A stretch of DNA of 7,227 nt, from the NCBI GenBank assembly GCA_018303315.1, contig JAGVYJ010000044.1, forward strand, positions 1,933-9,159, written 5' to 3'. The DNA comes from Candidatus Woesearchaeota archaeon (GTDB taxonomy: Archaea; Nanobdellota; Nanobdellia; Woesearchaeales; JAGVYJ01). This document shows positions 1-6,173 of this stretch, piece by piece (within the stretch, counting starts at the first letter, position 1; the number at the start of each line of letters is the position of its first letter). The notes under the pieces are model-generated. The model saw only the letters and a program-made list of their open reading frames with translations. It made no database searches and had not been told where the DNA came from. The position numbers and the translations under genes are program-made.

Positions 1-1
1 G

Positions 2-125
2 TTTAAACCTGAGGAGCTCGGAATAAAAAGAAAAAGTGACTATCAGCCAGGAGCTGAGCAAGCTGGTCATGAGGGCCATGGGCATTCAGGACATTAGGCT
101 TAGTCTCCGCAATCCTTTTATATGA
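2..125 (+). CDS. 3' end of an unidentified upstream gene, possibly frameshifted
   Basis: Two overlapping plus-strand frames look partly coding. The frame starting at base 2 begins FKPEELGIKRK and, if kept, ends at TAG 95-97 with a His/Gly-rich tail (GHEGHGHSGH). The frame ending at TGA 123-125 is open from 27 and reads ELSKLVMRAMGIQDIRLSL near its end, with codons typical of this genome (CTG, GAG, AAG, AGG, GGC). A shift within the A-rich stretch around 22-36 would join the protein-like start of one to the protein-like end of the other. I do not recognise the family. The gene could be intact and end at 97, or be frameshifted and end at 125. Its last codons would overlap the TATA box of the next gene. 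Confidence 0.35.
116..123 (+). promoter_or_regulatory. TATA box of the zinc-finger gene
   Basis: TTTTATAT begins 30 nt before the ATG at 146, the same spacing seen at the other promoters in the window. This supports a leaderless mRNA starting at or near 146. It argues against the ATG at 122, which lies inside the box. Confidence 0.55.
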
Positions 126-145
126 AGAGTGTTAGTGATAGTGTT

Positions 146-751
146 ATGAATTGCGTAAAGCATGACAAGGACTTCATTGGCAACTGCACCTGGTGCGGGA
201 AGCAACTATGCCCGAGATGCGTTGCCACGAATACAGGCAGGAAAATCTACTGCCAGGCATGCGCGGCAAAGGTAAAGAACCCGGTAGCTGATGAGGGCGA
301 TTTCCTCAATGACTACATCTCAAAGCTGAAGACCCAAGGCTTCAGCAAAGGAAGCACGCCGCAGCCTTCCAGACCGGCGACCGCTCCGGCCAGACCCAGC
401 CAAGTAAGTCTGGTCCGCCCTGTGACTGGAGCACAACCTGCACGGCCTATGCCATCTAGTGCTCCGGGCAGAGCTGCAAATCCTGCCTCAGCAGGAACCC
501 AGACAAGGCCTGTCCAAGCTAATCCTTCAGGGGCTCCCAACACCAGGGCAGCATCATCTGCATTTAACATGCTTCTGGATAATGTCGCAAAGCAGAAAAG
601 TGAAGCACCAAGAAAGGCTGAACCCAAACCAGCTGCACAAGCCACAAATCCACCGCAGTTAAAGAATGAGGGCATTGGAAAGAAAGCTGCTGCAAGCGCC
701 CTGGGGTTTCTGGCCGAGGAAGCCAAGAAAACAAAGGAAAAAAATAAGTGA
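146..751 (+). CDS. B-box-like zinc-finger protein with Pro/Ala-rich tail
   Basis: Function unknown. Residues 3-39 carry eight evenly placed metal ligands, C3-x2-H6-x7-C14-x2-C17-x4-C22-x2-C25-x10-C36-x2-C39, a pattern like the cross-braced B-box zinc fingers, which usually bind proteins rather than DNA. A short helical stretch (about 47-65) follows, then a low-complexity Pro/Ala/Ser/Arg region (about 70-135), then two similar short amphipathic segments near 138-151 and 184-197 before a Lys-rich end. There is no signal peptide or membrane segment, so it is probably a cytoplasmic adaptor. The start at 146 (201 aa) is chosen from the TATA spacing. An in-frame ATG at 122 would add MKSVSDSV and would overlap the preceding TGA as ATGA, so translational coupling from 122 cannot be excluded. 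thrS follows after 36 nt with its own promoter. Confidence 0.8.
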   Translation: MNCVKHDKDFIGNCTWCGKQLCPRCVATNTGRKIYCQACAAKVKNPVADEGDFLNDYISKLKTQGFSKGSTPQPSRPATAPARPSQVSLVRPVTGAQPARPMPSSAPGRAANPASAGTQTRPVQANPSGAPNTRAASSAFNMLLDNVAKQKSEAPRKAEPKPAAQATNPPQLKNEGIGKKAAASALGFLAEEAKKTKEKNK

Positions 752-757
752 AAACTT

Positions 758-765
758 TTTTAAAT
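758..765 (+). promoter_or_regulatory. TATA box of thrS
   Basis: TTTTAAAT begins 30 nt before the thrS ATG and is preceded by an A-rich stretch (751-754) that could serve as a BRE. There is no Shine-Dalgarno sequence before the ATG, consistent with leaderless translation. The T-run 756-761 lies just after the preceding stop codon (749-751) and could also end transcription of the upstream gene. Confidence 0.6.
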
Positions 766-787
766 CGCCCTTAGGTTCTAGTATTCA

Positions 788-2683
788 ATGATAATAACAC
801 TGCCCGATGGCTCTAAAAAGGAATTCAAGAAAGGCGTGACAGGTCTTGAGATAGCTGCCTCAATAGGGCAAAGGCTTGCAAAGGATGCCCTTGCCATACT
901 GGTTGATGAGGAGATGTACGACCTTTCACGGCCTATAGAGAAGGACGCAAGCGTTGAAATTCTTACTTATGAATCCGCAGAAGGCAAAAAGGTGTTCCTG
1001 CATTCTGCAGCACACCTGCTTGCCCAGGCGGTAAAGCGGCATTTCCCTGAAGCAAAGCTGACAATAGGGCCTGCTCTGGAAGACAGCTTTTACTACGACA
1101 TAGACCATGCTCCCTTCACACCTGATGACCTGAAGAAAATCGAGGAAGAAATGGCCAAGATTGTCAAAGAAGACTTTGAGGTGAAAAGGAAGGAAGTGCA
1201 GCCGGAAAAGGCAAAGGACATGTTTGCAGACAACGAATACAAGCAGGAGCTCATAGACGAGTACAGCCCTGACAAGACAATCACGATTTACACACAGGGG
1301 GAATTCACCGACCTGTGCGAGGGGCCTCACATCCCGAATACAGGAAAGATAAAAGCTTTCAAGCTTACAAAGCTGGCCGGCGCCTACTGGAGGGCTGACC
1401 AGAGCAACAAGCAGCTGCAGAGGATTTACGGCGTGGCCTTTCCTGACGGGAAGATGCTTGACGCTTACATCAAACTGCATGAAGAGGCAGAGAAGCGCGA
1501 CCACAGGAAGCTGGGAAAGGAGCTTGAACTGTTTCATTTCCACGACTGGAGCCCCGGGAGCCCTATTTTCCTGCCCAAGGGCACTATAATCTATAACAAG
1601 CTTGTCGAATTTATCCGGGCTGAATACAGGAAGCGTGGATACACGGAGGTAATAACCCCACAGCTTTTCCACCGGGCTTTGTGGGAGCAGAGCGGCCACT
1701 GGCAGCACTTCAAGGATGACATGTTTGTAATGAATGTTGACGATGCAGAGTATTCCCTGAAGCCTATGAACTGCCCCAGCCATGTGCTTATCTTCAAATC
1801 AAAAGGCAGGTCATACAGGGATCTGCCGCTGAGGATTGCTGATTTCTGCAACCTGCACCGCAATGAGCTGAAGGGTGTGCTTGGCGGGTTAACAAGAGTG
1901 AGGAAGTTCTCGCAGGATGACGCACATATCTTCTGCACGCCTGAGCAGATAAAGCAGGAGATCCTTGCCCTTCTCGATTTTGTCAAATTCATATACAACG
2001 AGACTTTTGATTTTGCTTACACAGCAAACCTCAGCACAAAGCCTGACAAGGCAATGGGCGAAGGAAAACTCTGGGAAAAGGCAGAGCAATACCTCAGGGA
2101 AGCTCTTGATGAATCAGGTCTGAAGTATACGGTTAAGAAGGGCGAAGGCGCCTTTTATGGGCCCAAGATTGACTTTGATGTAAAGGATGCCCTGGGCAGG
2201 ACATGGCAGCTCGCAACAATCCAGCTTGATTTCCAGATGCCAATGCGCATGGACGCGGTTTATGAGGGTACGGACAGCAAAAAGCATAACGCTGTAATGA
2301 TACACCGGGCTATCCTCGGAAGCATTGAGCGCTTTATTGCCGTGCTTATAGAGCATTATGCGGGAAAGCTGCCGCTCTGGCTGAGCCCGAGGCAGGTAAG
2401 GATACTTACAGTTGCGGACAGGTTCAATGACTATGCAAACAGGGTTGCTGGGAAATATTCAGAGTCAGGCATACTCGCTGAAGTGGATGAGCGGCCTGAA
2501 TCCGTCTCAAAAAAAGTCAGGGAGGCACAGCTGGACCAGGTCAATTACATTCTTGTAGTTGGAGAGAAGGAGATTAAGGACGGCACAGTTACGGTGCGGA
2601 CAAGGAATAACGAGGTCGTGGGAGCGAGGAAAGTTGATGAATTCCTTGAGCAGCTGAAGAAGGAAATAAGGGAAAGGAAATAA
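788..2683 (+). CDS. thrS: Threonyl-tRNA synthetase, bacterial-type
   Basis: Class II synthetase that charges tRNA-Thr with threonine in the cytoplasm. The 631-residue protein is complete and close to the E. coli enzyme in length and spacing. It has an N-terminal TGS domain (about 1-62), then the second editing domain (about 65-240) that removes mischarged serine, with motif H72-x3-H76 and C177-x3-H181 (CEGPH). The catalytic core follows (about 245-530). The zinc ligands C329 (MNCPSH), H380 (QDDAH) and H506 (MIHR) are all present, each offset by five from E. coli C334, H385 and H511. Motif 2 (LHRNE...RVRKF) and motif 3 (GSIERF) are intact. The anticodon-binding domain fills about 530-631. Most archaeal ThrRS carry an unrelated D-aminoacyl-deacylase-like editing domain instead, so this gene was probably acquired from bacteria. 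It has its own promoter, and its stop is 3 nt from that of the convergent gene. Confidence 0.97.
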   Translation: MIITLPDGSKKEFKKGVTGLEIAASIGQRLAKDALAILVDEEMYDLSRPIEKDASVEILTYESAEGKKVFLHSAAHLLAQAVKRHFPEAKLTIGPALEDSFYYDIDHAPFTPDDLKKIEEEMAKIVKEDFEVKRKEVQPEKAKDMFADNEYKQELIDEYSPDKTITIYTQGEFTDLCEGPHIPNTGKIKAFKLTKLAGAYWRADQSNKQLQRIYGVAFPDGKMLDAYIKLHEEAEKRDHRKLGKELELFHFHDWSPGSPIFLPKGTIIYNKLVEFIRAEYRKRGYTEVITPQLFHRALWEQSGHWQHFKDDMFVMNVDDAEYSLKPMNCPSHVLIFKSKGRSYRDLPLRIADFCNLHRNELKGVLGGLTRVRKFSQDDAHIFCTPEQIKQEILALLDFVKFIYNETFDFAYTANLSTKPDKAMGEGKLWEKAEQYLREALDESGLKYTVKKGEGAFYGPKIDFDVKDALGRTWQLATIQLDFQMPMRMDAVYEGTDSKKHNAVMIHRAILGSIERFIAVLIEHYAGKLPLWLSPRQVRILTVADRFNDYANRVAGKYSESGILAEVDERPESVSKKVREAQLDQVNYILVVGEKEIKDGTVTVRTRNNEVVGARKVDEFLEQLKKEIRERK

Positions 2684-2686
2684 TCT

Positions 2687-3502
2687 CTAGGTTCTGTAAT
2701 CAGCATTCACTGCTTCTACTATTTTTATGCCAGGGAAAATATGTTTGGAAAAAACCCTGCGCGCTCTTTCAATTGTACCTCCAGGACTTGTATCTTCGTC
2801 GAATAACACCACACTTCTTCCGCAACTGAGCTGCCTCAACTTCTTTGCATCATAGGGCATAAGCTGCGGATTTTTGTCCCCACTGACATGTCTGGAGAAC
2901 CTCACTGTGTAAAATGCGGAATTATCGCTTCCGGCGAAGGTGTGCCATCTACTGAACAGGTCAAGCCCGGGAACCACTCCGCCATGACCTAAAGCAATCA
3001 GTAAAATATCCCTACTATCAACTGCTCCCATTAGCTCCTCAAGAGTCTGTTGTAACAACACTGGCTGAGCTGACAACCATTTGGCCTCATCAGCTTTCTG
3101 AACTACTTGCGTGTTTGCAGCCTTGCTGCTAGCCAGCCTATCTTTCAACCTTCCTAACTCATTACGCACGGCAACTCTATTTGGGTATTCCTGGTATAGA
3201 AATACGGCATAGTCAGTAACCTCCTGAAACAGTTCATCAATGCCGGGCTCATCAGGGTTTTTAATTCTGAAATCAACAGTGCCTCTAACAAGCCTTCCGC
3301 CAGCCAAGGCTACATTAGCCAGTGTCTCAGCGGTATATGGTGCTGACAGAGAAGTCTGTAAATCATCAACAACCTGCATTAACGTGCCATCAAAAGTCTG
3401 TAACCTATACAGTTCCAGGAATGGAAAGAACACAGCGGATCTGTCAGCTGTTTGCGTTGCCAGCTGAGCCATTATGCTGTCGAAAAGTGGCTTATATGAC
3501 AT
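2687..3502 (-). CDS. Phosphoribosyltransferase-like protein of unknown role
   Basis: The C-terminal half (about 160-271) resembles a type I phosphoribosyltransferase fold. LLIALGHGG (about 167-175) fits the first strand and loop, TVRFSRH (about 199-205) fits the flexible-loop strand, and VVLFDEDTSPGGT (about 231-243) fits the PRPP-binding motif, normally hhhhDDxxxTGGT. Here the acidic pair is Asp-Glu and the usual TGG is PGG. The N-terminal 155 residues are mainly helical by eye and match no family I know. No signal peptide or membrane segment is seen. The substrate cannot be inferred: it may be a nucleobase-type enzyme or a non-catalytic regulator. The ATG at 3502 (271 aa) is chosen because a TATA box lies 30 nt upstream; a GTG at 3517 would add five residues. 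It is divergent from the glycosyltransferase gene and convergent with thrS. Arginine codons are mostly AGA/AGG. Confidence 0.75.
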   Translation of the reverse strand: MSYKPLFDSIMAQLATQTADRSAVFFPFLELYRLQTFDGTLMQVVDDLQTSLSAPYTAETLANVALAGGRLVRGTVDFRIKNPDEPGIDELFQEVTDYAVFLYQEYPNRVAVRNELGRLKDRLASSKAANTQVVQKADEAKWLSAQPVLLQQTLEELMGAVDSRDILLIALGHGGVVPGLDLFSRWHTFAGSDNSAFYTVRFSRHVSGDKNPQLMPYDAKKLRQLSCGRSVVLFDEDTSPGGTIERARRVFSKHIFPGIKIVEAVNADYRT

Positions 3503-3524
3503 GAATATGCTTGTCACTTCAGGA

Positions 3525-3532
3525 TTTATAAA
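3525..3532 (-). promoter_or_regulatory. TATA box of the phosphoribosyltransferase-like gene
   Basis: TTTATAAA on the minus strand starts 30 nt before the ATG at 3502 and lies in the perfect palindrome ATTTATAAAT (3524-3533). On the minus strand it is preceded by CGAAAG, a plausible BRE. The spacing would give a leaderless transcript. Being palindromic, it could also be read toward the divergent gene. Confidence 0.55.
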
Positions 3533-3550
3533 TCTTTCGGTATTTACTAC

Positions 3551-3558
3551 TTATAAGT
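3551..3558 (+). promoter_or_regulatory. Candidate TATA box for the glycosyltransferase gene
   Basis: TTATAAGT lies 18 nt before the ATG at 3569, too close for a leaderless start there. Transcription would begin near 3581, giving a leader of about 39 nt before the ATG at 3620. A weaker alternative, TTTAAGTA at 3589-3596, sits 31 nt before 3620 and would give a leaderless start. Which is used cannot be told from sequence. Confidence 0.35.
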
Positions 3559-3619
3559 TGTTAAAATAATGCCTAATTTGGCGGTAAATTTAAGTAATTT
3601 CAGGCTGTTCCGCAATTCT

Positions 3620-4486
3620 ATGACTGTGGGAATCATAACTCCGGTGTATGCTGCCAAAAAATCATACCTTCGCTATCTCGAGGATGCAATAGAAAGTGTG
3701 CCTAATCAAGGAGCTGATATCATACACATTGTTGTGGATGATGGCTCTCCAACAGACGTGGCATCCTGGTTTCACCAAACAATCAGTGATCCCCGCATTC
3801 GATATTTACGAAGGGAGCGCGCCCCTTCAGACATACGGACAGCATCCAATGCCAGGAATCTGGGATTGCAAGCCCTGCTTGACCCAATATATGGCGCAGT
3901 CTCACCTCAAGAGTCTGCAGAAATCAAATATGTGGCTTTTCTTGATGCGGATGACAGGCTGACTCCAATGAGCATAGACCTGCGAGTAAGTGCATTCACC
4001 CCGCAAACGGCATTTGTTTACGGTATGTTCATTTATGTCAATTCAATAACAGGCAGCCAGGATATTCGTGGCCGCGCCTTTCGCAATGAGCCTGCAACAG
4101 GCTTGAATCCTGATCCTCCTCTGCTCTGGACAGCAATGTTCAGACGCGATTTCCTGGTCAGCCTTAGAGAAAGCAGAAACAGGCTGTACGGTCATGACCT
4201 CTTTGACCCATCAATGACTGTAGGCGAAGATATTGATGTAATGCTGTCTGCCTTTGAGCTGCTTGAAGAAAAGCCAGACATCACATCAACCTTTATCCGT
4301 TTCCCTGTTTATTCCCACAGGAAAATCCGCGAGTCCACAACGAATCTCGTGAGCAGACGGAAGGACAGGACAGACTATGCTAGGTTCTGCGAAAAGCATG
4401 ACCTGGTGAATGATGACAAGCTTTCTTTTTTGGACAGATTATCTGACTTCTTCCGAGCTATTAGGTTGGGAGCAATACGCGGCTGA
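3620..4486 (+). CDS. Family 2 glycosyltransferase (GT-A fold)
   Basis: Probably transfers a sugar from a nucleotide-sugar donor to a glycan, lipid or protein acceptor on the cytoplasmic side of the membrane. Counting from the ATG at 3620 (288 aa), the protein opens directly with the first GT-A strand (GIITPVY, 4-10). It then has VVDDGSP (38-44) for the nucleotide, SNARNLGL (76-83), the metal-binding DxD as FLDADD (107-112), an acceptor-side segment LLWTAMFRRDFL (about 168-179) and GEDIDVML (202-209) with the acidic pair expected for the catalytic base. No membrane segment is visible. The longer form from ATG 3569 adds 17 residues before the fold starts and lacks a well-placed TATA box, so I prefer 3620. 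Arginine is CGN in 17 of 31 codons in the long form, against 4 of 20 in rpl10e. Donor and acceptor are unknown. Confidence 0.9.
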   Translation: MTVGIITPVYAAKKSYLRYLEDAIESVPNQGADIIHIVVDDGSPTDVASWFHQTISDPRIRYLRRERAPSDIRTASNARNLGLQALLDPIYGAVSPQESAEIKYVAFLDADDRLTPMSIDLRVSAFTPQTAFVYGMFIYVNSITGSQDIRGRAFRNEPATGLNPDPPLLWTAMFRRDFLVSLRESRNRLYGHDLFDPSMTVGEDIDVMLSAFELLEEKPDITSTFIRFPVYSHRKIRESTTNLVSRRKDRTDYARFCEKHDLVNDDKLSFLDRLSDFFRAIRLGAIRG

Positions 4487-4496
4487 ACCATAACCT

Positions 4497-4504
4497 TTTT
4501 AAAC
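4497..4504 (+). promoter_or_regulatory. TATA box of rpl10e
   Basis: TTTTAAAC begins 30 nt before the rpl10e ATG and there is no Shine-Dalgarno sequence at the start, consistent with a leaderless transcript. The T-run 4496-4500 begins 10 nt after the glycosyltransferase stop and may also serve as its terminator. Confidence 0.6.
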
Positions 4505-4526
4505 CCCTTGCTCAGCCTGATGAGTT

Positions 4527-5063
4527 ATGGCAAAATTAAGGAGATGGCGGGCATACAGGAGCATTGAAAGGGCCTATACCAGGATTTCAAAGTTCAGGAA
4601 CAAATCTTTCATCAGGATGACCCCTAACATAAAGATAACAAGGTTCGTCATGGGGGACACCAACAAGGATTACCCAGAGTCCGTGGATTTAATCCCAAAA
4701 ACTTCACTGCAGATACGCCAGGAATCAATAGAGTCAGGCAGGCTTACCGCAGTCAGGCTTCTTGAAAAATCAATAGGCAAGGGCGGCTACACATTCAGGA
4801 TAAGGAAATTCCCCTACCAGATACAGAGGGAAAACCCCCTGGCCAGCGGTGCCGGGGCAGACCGTATGAGCACCGGAATGAAGAAGTCATTCGGAAAACC
4901 GATAGGGATTGCAGTGCAGATACGGGCAGGGGAAAAGCTTATGACAATAGCTACCAATCCAAACAATATCGATGTTGCCCAGAGGGCTCTTCATAGGGCA
5001 GCCAAGAAGATGCCCTGCAGCTTCTACGTGAGAGTCAACGCCCACAAACCCCAAGTTTTATAA
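4527..5063 (+). CDS. rpl10e: Ribosomal protein L10e (uL16)
   Basis: Large-subunit ribosomal protein of the archaeal/eukaryotic L10e type, equivalent to bacterial L16, located near the A site and the central protuberance. Its 178 residues match the usual archaeal length. It starts with a basic segment (MAKLRRWRAYRSIERAYTR), followed by FIRMTPNIKITRFVMGD (about 30-46). The family signature ADRMSTGMKKSFGKPIG lies at about 110-126, and the protein ends in the conserved RAAKKMPCSFYVRV region. Arginine is AGG or AGA in 16 of 20 codons, as expected for a highly expressed gene of this genome. It has its own promoter, and its stop codon lies inside the TATA box of the next gene. Confidence 0.98.
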   Translation: MAKLRRWRAYRSIERAYTRISKFRNKSFIRMTPNIKITRFVMGDTNKDYPESVDLIPKTSLQIRQESIESGRLTAVRLLEKSIGKGGYTFRIRKFPYQIQRENPLASGAGADRMSTGMKKSFGKPIGIAVQIRAGEKLMTIATNPNNIDVAQRALHRAAKKMPCSFYVRVNAHKPQVL

Positions 5064-5064
5064 A
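5057..5064 (+). promoter_or_regulatory. TATA box of the mscS-like gene, overlapping the rpl10e stop
   Basis: TTTATAAA begins 31 nt before the ATG at 5088 and includes the rpl10e stop codon TAA (5061-5063). The same bases therefore end one reading frame and promote the next gene. An ATG at 5083 is out of frame and is not the start. Confidence 0.6.
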
Positions 5065-5087
5065 TACCCGAAGTTCTTATCTATGCC

Positions 5088-6173
5088 ATGGTCATAGCCC
5101 AGCTGAATAATCTTTTATCCAAGTATATTGGCAACATATACCTCGAAGCCATCATCCTCTTTTTGTCAGCCCTGACACTGGGCAAGGTGCTTCACTGGCT
5201 TCTCATCCCCATAATAAAAAAGCTTACAGAAAAAACCCCTACCAAGATTGACGACGAATTAATTGCCAAACTCGGATGGCCGGTTACAATACTGATTGCC
5301 TTCCTAGGCCTGCGCATCGGCATATTGCATCTCCAGTCCACAATCGAAGAACTACTCCTGAATGTTGCAGACAGCGCATTAGTATTTGTCGCCATATGGT
5401 TAATCTTAAGGATAATAAACGTGTTCATCGACGCCTGGCTAAAGCACGGAGTGGAGAAGACAGATTCGACATTTGACAACGCCCTGTTGCCTTTGGCTCA
5501 CAGATTTATGAATGTCCTGGCAGTGGTACTCAGCTCGGTATACGCCCTGCATCTCTGGGGGTTTGAGATAGGGCCCCTGCTTGCAAGCCTTGGCATAGCA
5601 GGAATTGCAGTGGCATTCGCCCTGCAGAACACACTTGGCAACATTTTTGGCGGGCTTTCCCTGATACTCGACAAGAACTTCAAGACAGGGGATGTCATCC
5701 AGCTAAACGAGTCAGCACCCGATGGGAGCGCGCTTATCGGCACTGTCATGGATATAGGGTTCAGGTCGACAAAAATAAGGACGTTTGACAACGAGGTCAT
5801 GATTGTTCCGAACAGCAAGCTGGCAAGTGTCACATTCAAGAATTTCCTCCAGCCAGACCACACAGTAAGGGTTGTTGTCCCTTTCGGGGTTGAATACGGC
5901 TCAGACCCTGAGAAGGTAAAGGAGCTCGGACTTAAGGTAATCAAGGATATTAAGACTGCTGAGGTGCTCCCCGAGCCAGCGCCGATTGTCAGGTTCATGC
6001 AGATGGCTGACTTCTCTTTGAACTTCACAGCCTTTTTCTGGATTTCAAGCTACAAGCAGCGATTTGACGCAAATGAAGAGTTCACCACAAAGATGTACGC
6101 TGCCCTGAACAAGGCAAGGATAGGAATACCATTCCCGACAAGAACATTGTACCTCCACCAGGCGAAGAAGTGA
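5088..6173 (+). CDS. MscS-family mechanosensitive ion channel
   Basis: Membrane channel expected to open under membrane tension and release solutes during osmotic downshock. The 361-residue protein has about four N-terminal hydrophobic helices (near 20-40, 64-81, 94-114 and 138-158). The conserved pore helix (about 162-194) has the Ala/Gly-rich face (LGIAGIAVAFALQNTLGNIFGG) typical of MscS TM3. The beta domain (about 195-250) includes FKTGDVIQ, GTVMDIGFRSTKIRT and VPNSKL, and the C-terminal alpha/beta domain ends with the family's usual closing motif, here GIPFPTRTLYLH. It has more membrane helices than the three of E. coli MscS, like many archaeal and YnaI-like members. It is probably leaderless, transcribed from the TATA box in the end of rpl10e. 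Its TGA directly abuts the stop of the convergent ABC gene. Confidence 0.95.
   Translation: MVIAQLNNLLSKYIGNIYLEAIILFLSALTLGKVLHWLLIPIIKKLTEKTPTKIDDELIAKLGWPVTILIAFLGLRIGILHLQSTIEELLLNVADSALVFVAIWLILRIINVFIDAWLKHGVEKTDSTFDNALLPLAHRFMNVLAVVLSSVYALHLWGFEIGPLLASLGIAGIAVAFALQNTLGNIFGGLSLILDKNFKTGDVIQLNESAPDGSALIGTVMDIGFRSTKIRTFDNEVMIVPNSKLASVTFKNFLQPDHTVRVVVPFGVEYGSDPEKVKELGLKVIKDIKTAEVLPEPAPIVRFMQMADFSLNFTAFFWISSYKQRFDANEEFTTKMYAALNKARIGIPFPTRTLYLHQAKK

Noticed and set aside
1..97. His-rich GHEGHGHSGH end as a metal-binding tail
   Set aside because: It may only be the out-of-frame reading of a coding-like frame ending at 125, so it is not claimed as a functional motif.
313..726. Long open frame on the minus strand opposite the zinc-finger gene
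   Set aside because: It is Ala/Leu-rich shadow sequence from the Pro/Ala-rich tail, with no recognisable domain or promoter, while the plus strand has a clear zinc finger.
755..787. Possible riboswitch or T-box leader for thrS
   Set aside because: The spacer is far too short, and the TATA position implies almost no untranslated leader.
926..1783. 285-codon open frame on the minus strand inside thrS
   Set aside because: The opposite strand encodes conserved ThrRS throughout; this frame has no protein-like motif.
3037..3917. A 13-base exact repeat, CCTCAAGAGTCTG, at 3037-3049 and 3905-3917
   Set aside because: Both copies lie inside coding sequences of unrelated genes, and one repeated 13-mer is about what chance allows in 7 kb.
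5498..6028. 176-codon open frame on the minus strand inside the mscS-like gene
   Set aside because: It lies entirely opposite conserved MscS pore and beta-domain sequence and shows no family features.
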